In this document: positions 25,039-29,655 of the stretch, piece after piece
Numbering within the stretch: the first letter of the stretch is position 1
Layout of the letters: the number at the start of each line of letters is the position of its first letter
Source: CAZTTH01 sp964615975
Lineage (GTDB): Bacteria > Verrucomicrobiota > Lentisphaeria > JABSQK01 > JAJFLO01
Length of the DNA stretch: 29,655 bases
Direction: 5' to 3'
NCBI GenBank assembly: GCA_964615975.1
Contig: CAZTTH010000042.1
Span: forward strand, 1-29,655
Notes under the pieces: model-generated
The model's database searches: none
What the model was told of the DNA's origin: nothing
What the model saw: only the letters and a program-made list of their open reading frames with translations
Program-made: the position numbers and the translations under genes

Positions 25039-26961
25039 ATGGCTATGAAAGATTTTATTCAATTAGTTGTCATCGCCCGAAAATTCGTTGTCAGAATGAT
25101 CATGGGGATGACTATCCTGCAAGGTATTCATGGATTGAATGTTTTTGGCGACGATAATGTCATCCCACTACTTGATCCAAATTCCCATGTTGATTGGAGG
25201 GCATTCGGTAGCGGAGTAAGGGATTCATTGCTTGATATCTCCGCTCAGAAAATTGAAATCGATGTATCATGGCCACAATCGACATGGGGTGTGGGAGGGA
25301 TGATCAAGTTGCCCCAGGCTATCAACGGCCGATCAATAAAGGCGATTCGTTTGGAATGTCGAACCGAAAATGTATCTAAAACGAAGTTATATTTGAATGC
25401 AGCTACTCACGATGACGCCAATATTACCTCCGGTCGGGAACGGGCAATGGCAGTGACTCAATCCTGGCAAACCTTCGAGTTTTTATTGGCCAAAATGACT
25501 GGTGATAAACCCGATATTACTTCGCGAGATTTCACTCCCGATCGTTGGCAACAGATACAAGTGTTTAAATTTCTCTTTACCAAACCTGTTGCAGAATCAT
25601 CTCGAGTCGATCGGATTATCATTCGCAATCCCCATCTGATATATGACTCTACTTCCAGTATGGTATCCTCCGTATCAAAATCCTCGTTGGGACACAAAGA
25701 GCCCCCGCCCATTGTCCCCGAATCTGAAATCGGGGCTTCATCCGTAATTCCACCTGCTTCACCACGGAATATGGAAAGCGAAGCCATGAAATTCGAATCC
25801 ACGGCGCCGATTCCATCTTCCTCCCCGCAATGGACGGACTTTGAGCCGTTCCGCACACAGACAGCACTGGCAGCCAAAGGCATTGATATCCATGCTTATT
25901 ATACCTATGATTACTCCAAGGTCACGGGTGGCGGCATCAGAACAAGTGCAGCTGGTCGAGGCTTGTTGGATTTGGAACTGAGTCTGAATTTATCAACCCT
26001 GCTGGGCTGGAATAATGGTACTTTTTATGTCTTGTATGAGAAATTTAATGGCGAGAAGGGTTTTGAAGATTCTGGCGACTATCAGTTTTATTCCAATATC
26101 GATTATCAAGATAATTACAACGGATTTTTTGAGGTGTGGTTGGAGAAATTTTTCTATGAAGACAGAATGCGTTTGAAAATCGGTAAGATTGATGCTTCAA
26201 CCGAGTTCGCTTATGTTGAAAACGGCGCTGAGTTCCTGAATTATTCGATGACCATCAGTCCTACTATATATCCTGATATCCCAGTCATTCCAAATACCGC
26301 GACCGGGGTAAATCTCTTTTATTATCCAAGCCCATCAGCATACCTGGGAGTGGGAATTTATGATGGCGCCATGAATGAAGGCATCAATACCGGCACTCAT
26401 GGTCCCGAAACATTATGGAAAGCACCTGATGATCTATTCCTCATAACTGAAGTAGGATTTTTGTGGACCGGTAAACAGAATAAGCGAAATGGACGATTGG
26501 GTTTGGGAATCTGGCATCATACTGGTGATTTTACTCGTTTTGATGGGGGAAATGACCCGGGCATTGAGGGGTTTTATCTAGTTCTCGACCAAACACTTTG
26601 GCGAGATGATAGCCGGGATAAAACCAGCCAGGCCATTAGCAGTTTTCTCCAACTTGGTCATGCTGATTCACATGTAAATGAAGCGAATTTCCATATCGGC
26701 ACCGGATTGGTATGGCAAGCGCCATTGAATCTAAGATCATCTGATCAAATTGGAATTGGTGCCACTTGGGTGGAATTCACTGATGAGCAGGGAGCAGGTT
26801 TCACAGACGATATGGAATGTGCGATGGAGCTGTATTACAAATTTAAGATCTGCGATAATTTTAGCATTAAACCCGATGTGCAATATATCATCAACCCCAG
26901 CGGCGATCGATCCATCGATGATGCCACGGTAGTGACCATGAGATTGGAATTGAGTTTTTAA
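25039..26961 (+). CDS. OprB-type carbohydrate-selective porin with an extra N-terminal domain
   Basis: The 640-residue protein starts at ATG 25039 behind an excellent ribosome-binding site (AGGAG, 7-nt spacing); an in-frame ATG at 24988 lacks one. A hydrophobic export segment (about 8-40) is followed by a soluble domain at about 50-205 (VDWRAFGSGVRDSLLDIS... then IRNPHLIY). Its beta-sandwich-like pattern recalls a carbohydrate-binding module. A Ser/Pro-rich linker (about 205-275) leads to a porin barrel from about 285. The barrel shows OprB-like blocks (AAGRGLLDLELSLNLSTLLG, LKIGKIDASTEFAY, GVNLFYYPSPSAYLGVGIYDG, LGLGIWHHTGDF) and ends in a terminal Phe (MRLELSF), the outer-membrane assembly signal. 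It likely passes sugars or other small solutes. The N-terminal domain is not part of classical OprB. No sugar genes adjoin it. Confidence 0.85.
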   Translation: MAMKDFIQLVVIARKFVVRMIMGMTILQGIHGLNVFGDDNVIPLLDPNSHVDWRAFGSGVRDSLLDISAQKIEIDVSWPQSTWGVGGMIKLPQAINGRSIKAIRLECRTENVSKTKLYLNAATHDDANITSGRERAMAVTQSWQTFEFLLAKMTGDKPDITSRDFTPDRWQQIQVFKFLFTKPVAESSRVDRIIIRNPHLIYDSTSSMVSSVSKSSLGHKEPPPIVPESEIGASSVIPPASPRNMESEAMKFESTAPIPSSSPQWTDFEPFRTQTALAAKGIDIHAYYTYDYSKVTGGGIRTSAAGRGLLDLELSLNLSTLLGWNNGTFYVLYEKFNGEKGFEDSGDYQFYSNIDYQDNYNGFFEVWLEKFFYEDRMRLKIGKIDASTEFAYVENGAEFLNYSMTISPTIYPDIPVIPNTATGVNLFYYPSPSAYLGVGIYDGAMNEGINTGTHGPETLWKAPDDLFLITEVGFLWTGKQNKRNGRLGLGIWHHTGDFTRFDGGNDPGIEGFYLVLDQTLWRDDSRDKTSQAISSFLQLGHADSHVNEANFHIGTGLVWQAPLNLRSSDQIGIGATWVEFTDEQGAGFTDDMECAMELYYKFKICDNFSIKPDVQYIINPSGDRSIDDATVVTMRLELSF

Positions 26962-26980
26962 CCGTGTAAAATGATCGTTT

Positions 26981-27002
26981 ATACCTGGTTTATGGTATTT
27001 TT
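26981..27002 (+). terminator. Weak candidate terminator after the porin gene
   Basis: ATACC (26981-26985) pairs with GGTAT (26994-26998) across an 8-nt loop and is followed by a run of T to 27002. The stem is only 5 bp, so termination would be inefficient; yceH starts 24 nt later. Confidence 0.3.
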
Positions 27003-27025
27003 AAGCGCAATAACAACATCCTCCT

Positions 27026-27694
27026 ATGTTCACAATACTAAATCCCAATGAAGTTCGTGTGCTTGCCTGTCTGATTGAGAAGGAGAAGACAACACCAGAA
27101 AACTATCCCCTCAGCCTCAATGCCCTGGTGAATGCCTGCAATCAAAAATCCAATCGGAATCCGGTGGTTACATTCTCGCATGAATCCGTGGTCCGTGCAC
27201 TGGATGGATTGAAGGACAAAAAACTGGTCTGGGAGCATAATTCTCCTGGAAGCAGAGTCCCGAAATATAAACATGAGTTTAATGCCATTTATGCGACATC
27301 ATTGGCGGAATCTTATATACTTATGACATTGATGCTCTGTGGTCCTCAAACCGTGGGTGAAATCAAGGGGCATTGCGAACGATACCTTACCATCCAATCC
27401 ATAGATGAAATCAGCTCACTGTTGTCATCCATGTTGGCAAGAGCTGAGGATCATTGTTTGATTATAAAACTTCCCCGCCTGGCAGGACAAAAGGAAAATC
27501 GTTATACGCATTTACTTTCTGGGCCACCGGAGATTACGGAGGAAGCTCCGAGTGTAAGAATGGAGCCCGCAACCCTGGCAGTTCGCACCGAAAATGAGCG
27601 CCTTGCCAAACTGGAGGAAACGGTAGCTCAATTGGAAGATAAACTGGCAGAATTAAATGACCGATTCAATACCTTTGTCAGTCAGTTTCAATAG
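27026..27694 (+). CDS. yceH: YceH family protein (DUF480), paired winged-helix
   Basis: The 222-residue protein opens LNPNEVRVLACLIEKEKTTP and continues YPLSLNALVNACNQKSNRNP, the signature start of YceH/DUF480. The middle has HESVVRALDGLKDKKLVW and GSRVPKYKH, and a second winged helix follows at about 88-165 (LMTLMLCGPQTVGEIKGHCERY). The C-terminus from about 185 is a coiled coil (RLAKLEETVAQLEDKLAELN). The fold suggests DNA binding, but the family has no firmly established function that I know of. The ATG at 27026 is directly preceded by CCTCCT, the opposite of a Shine-Dalgarno, so initiation must use another route. The last 17 bp overlap the 3' end of the convergent membrane-protein gene. 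Confidence 0.93.
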   Translation: MFTILNPNEVRVLACLIEKEKTTPENYPLSLNALVNACNQKSNRNPVVTFSHESVVRALDGLKDKKLVWEHNSPGSRVPKYKHEFNAIYATSLAESYILMTLMLCGPQTVGEIKGHCERYLTIQSIDEISSLLSSMLARAEDHCLIIKLPRLAGQKENRYTHLLSGPPEITEEAPSVRMEPATLAVRTENERLAKLEETVAQLEDKLAELNDRFNTFVSQFQ

Positions 27695-29655
27695 CAATGC
27701 TTTTGCGTGTTTTCCAAAATTCATATAGCGCCCTACCCCCTGTGTTCCCTAACAAGATCAAGAAGAGGCCGAGCGAGATTCCACAGACCAGATTTCCTTC
27801 CCTTTGATATGGCACAATATAACGCATTTCAATCGTATGTTTGCCCTTGTCAAGTAAAATCCCCATGAAGCCGATATTGGCAAGATGAATTGGTACATTC
27901 TTGCCGTCCACGGTTGCATGCCAACCTTTATCATAGGGAATAGAGAAGAACAATAATTTCTTGTCTGATGTGGTAATCTCACCTTTAAAATATCCATATC
28001 CGTTTTTGTGTTCTGTTATAGTGAGGGATTCTTGTCTTAATTTTTCCGCATCGTTGCCATAATCACTCATTTTGTAATTATTCACTCGCGTCAGTTGGTC
28101 CACATCATTGCTTGGAAATTCCTTAAGATCGGTAAATTTATTCAGATCAGAATTTTCTATGACACAAGCTTGTAAGAGATAGAAATGTTTTTGCGACTCG
28201 GTTAACTTCGTATATTCTTCAAACCGGATGTAGCGATCATAGGTAAAACCAAGCGGCAGGTAGTAACGATTTTTCAGTATGCGAACATCCTTGATTTTAT
28301 GGATTTGTTCATAGTATGCATTATAAGCACCTAGGTTAGCTTCCTTGCTGAGTAAATACTTAACGCTGGCAAACGCATGTAAATGCGGTCTACCATATAC
28401 CCCATAAGCCCAGCGGGTTAACGGTTCATTATTTTTGGGAATGACTCCGATCTCCTGCAGAAATCGGATATAATAGACCTGGTTAAACGACGAATAGGAC
28501 ATGGTACCGTAATATCCCTGTGCCTGTTGATCATTCGTACTGGTATACTTGGCAGTACTGGTTACATAGTCTTTTTCTATTCGATAAAAATTCTTGTCTA
28601 TTTTTTGTAAATACTCAACTGCTTCCAGCGAATAATCATTATATCCCTCGCGTTTATTTAACTCCTCGGGCGTTACTGCAGTGCGGCGATTCACTGTAAC
28701 ATTAGCGAAGTATCCCACTTCCACTATAATTGTTAGGACCAAAAGAATTTGCATATAAGGCGTAAGTTTCTCATGATTGATACTCAACAGTATGACGGTA
28801 TAAAGCACCAGAAAAAAAGCTACAACCATCTGGAGTTGTTTATCGACGATATTCTTATCCGCCTGGAAATAGGGAAAAAACAAGGCGATCAGACATAAAA
28901 TCAGCATCGCGACTAGCAGATAAGTATTCAGGCGTTTACGATTTACCAACACTTCATGGAGCGAGCGCGCAGCGAACAGGATTAAAACAAGCGGGATGAT
29001 GTAATCGAGAGCCTGCTTATAATAATTTCCCGTAAAGAAGTAGTACGCGTAGCGGAAATAAGGGAAGATGATCATCATGACCCAAATCAGAAAAAAACTC
29101 CCATAGACCAGTTTTTCACGTTTGCCAAAAAGGAGAAAAATTTGTGGCAACAGGATCAGTGTGATCAAACCGCAATAAAGTGCAGGTGCTTCGAGATAAT
29201 TTCTCCAGCCATTGAAATTCGAACCGTTACCCAACAGATCATTGGAAAACAGCCGCATGATAACGGTGATATAATGAATTGGGGTATCGAACCCAAACAT
29301 CGGATGTGATGATAATGACTGGGCATGTGACACACCGCTGACAACCGCCTTATTACTGTCAAACAATCCACTGCCCCGCGGACTGGTGAGGATCCTGAGG
29401 AAAGTAGAGATGATGTTGGATGCAGACATCAGAATACCCAATACCGCTAACCCCACGGACCTGGTGAAAAATATGAGTGAATACTTTGACTCCCAACGAC
29501 TTTCGATCAGGCGGAAAATCGCATAGATCACCATGAACAATCCATAGAGATAATAGAGATAACCGCTCAAGAGATAAAAGGCATAGGGGAGAAAGTACCA
29601 GCGTTTTTTGCAGAACCATTGCTCGAAGGCGAAAAGCAGAAAAACGAATCGTAAG
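27678..29655 (-). CDS. YfhO-like polytopic membrane protein, N-terminus cut by window edge
   Basis: The minus-strand frame is open from the stop at 27678 to the right edge, giving 658 visible residues. The apparent start at 29570 is only an internal TTG, since upstream codons continue without a stop through hydrophobic sequence (FEQWFCKKRWYFLPYAFYLL). About eight to ten membrane helices occupy the visible N-terminal half, with a segment containing DTPIHYITVIMRLFSNDLLG. A large extracytoplasmic domain follows with many Tyr/Asn residues (YSLEAVEYLQKIDKNFYRIE), then YFKGEI, DKKLLFFSIPYDKGWHATVDGK and a last helix near the C-terminus. The sequence PYDKGWHATVDGK is the typical end block of YfhO proteins, which in Gram-positives help glycosylate lipoteichoic acid. 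Here a role in cell-surface glycosylation with polyprenyl-phosphate sugars is inferred, not shown. It overlaps yceH tail to tail by 17 bp. Confidence 0.85.
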   Translation of the reverse strand, partial: LRFVFLLFAFEQWFCKKRWYFLPYAFYLLSGYLYYLYGLFMVIYAIFRLIESRWESKYSLIFFTRSVGLAVLGILMSASNIISTFLRILTSPRGSGLFDSNKAVVSGVSHAQSLSSHPMFGFDTPIHYITVIMRLFSNDLLGNGSNFNGWRNYLEAPALYCGLITLILLPQIFLLFGKREKLVYGSFFLIWVMMIIFPYFRYAYYFFTGNYYKQALDYIIPLVLILFAARSLHEVLVNRKRLNTYLLVAMLILCLIALFFPYFQADKNIVDKQLQMVVAFFLVLYTVILLSINHEKLTPYMQILLVLTIIVEVGYFANVTVNRRTAVTPEELNKREGYNDYSLEAVEYLQKIDKNFYRIEKDYVTSTAKYTSTNDQQAQGYYGTMSYSSFNQVYYIRFLQEIGVIPKNNEPLTRWAYGVYGRPHLHAFASVKYLLSKEANLGAYNAYYEQIHKIKDVRILKNRYYLPLGFTYDRYIRFEEYTKLTESQKHFYLLQACVIENSDLNKFTDLKEFPSNDVDQLTRVNNYKMSDYGNDAEKLRQESLTITEHKNGYGYFKGEITTSDKKLLFFSIPYDKGWHATVDGKNVPIHLANIGFMGILLDKGKHTIEMRYIVPYQREGNLVCGISLGLFLILLGNTGGRALYEFWKTRKSIAIETD

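Noticed and set aside
29568..29570. Start codon of the YfhO-like protein at 29570
   Set aside because: It is an internal TTG; the same frame continues without a stop to the window edge in membrane-helix-like sequence, so the gene is partial.

Overview
The window is a gene-dense bacterial chromosome segment at moderate GC, with short intergenic gaps, no mobile element, no CRISPR array and no rRNA. Several features point to a Gram-negative member of the PVC superphylum (Verrucomicrobiota, Lentisphaerota or Chlamydiota relatives). They are a roughly 700-residue protein with a C-terminal GreA module (Chlamydia has a comparably long GreA), metal-ABC permeases fused to DtxR-like domains (compare chlamydial YtgC-YtgR), outer-membrane proteins including an OprB-type porin, and a YfhO-like membrane protein. 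The phylum assignment is inference and needs a tree.

Layout. (1) Positions 1-4538, minus strand: an atypical transketolase-like ThDP enzyme, a dolichyl-phosphate-mannose-synthase-like GT2, and a circularly permuted ATP-grasp protein cut by the left edge. (2) Positions 4640-9533, plus strand: a candidate promoter, a 27-codon leader ORF, a G-free CAA-rich leader, a small secreted coiled-coil protein with a strong terminator, then aceE and aceF (pyruvate dehydrogenase E1 and E2). (3) 9569-9645, minus: tRNA-Pro(CGG) with encoded CCA. (4) 9692-18155, plus: UDP-glucose dehydrogenase; an NtrC-shaped response regulator that lacks GAFTGA and the arginine fingers; the long GreA-type protein 15 nt behind it; and three mevalonate-pathway genes (Streptomyces-like class I HMG-CoA reductase, type 2 IPP isomerase, HMG-CoA synthase). 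(5) 18189-22865, minus: a TroABCD/Ytg-type Mn/Zn/Fe ABC transporter in which both permeases carry C-terminal DtxR-like domains. (6) 23247-27694, plus: a stand-alone DtxR/MntR regulator, an outer-membrane transporter-like protein, an OprB porin with an added N-terminal domain, and YceH. (7) 27678-29655, minus: a YfhO-like membrane protein running off the right edge and overlapping yceH tail to tail.

How the genes fit together. aceEF makes acetyl-CoA, and the mevalonate genes use acetyl-CoA-derived HMG-CoA to make isoprenoid precursors; the mevalonate kinases and decarboxylase are not in view. The metal cluster is a self-contained uptake and sensing unit, with three DtxR-type sensor domains in one locus. 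The most unusual candidates for new biology are the response-regulator/GreA pair (a degenerate NtrC ATPase beside an elongation factor) and the transporter with two built-in DtxR domains plus a free one.
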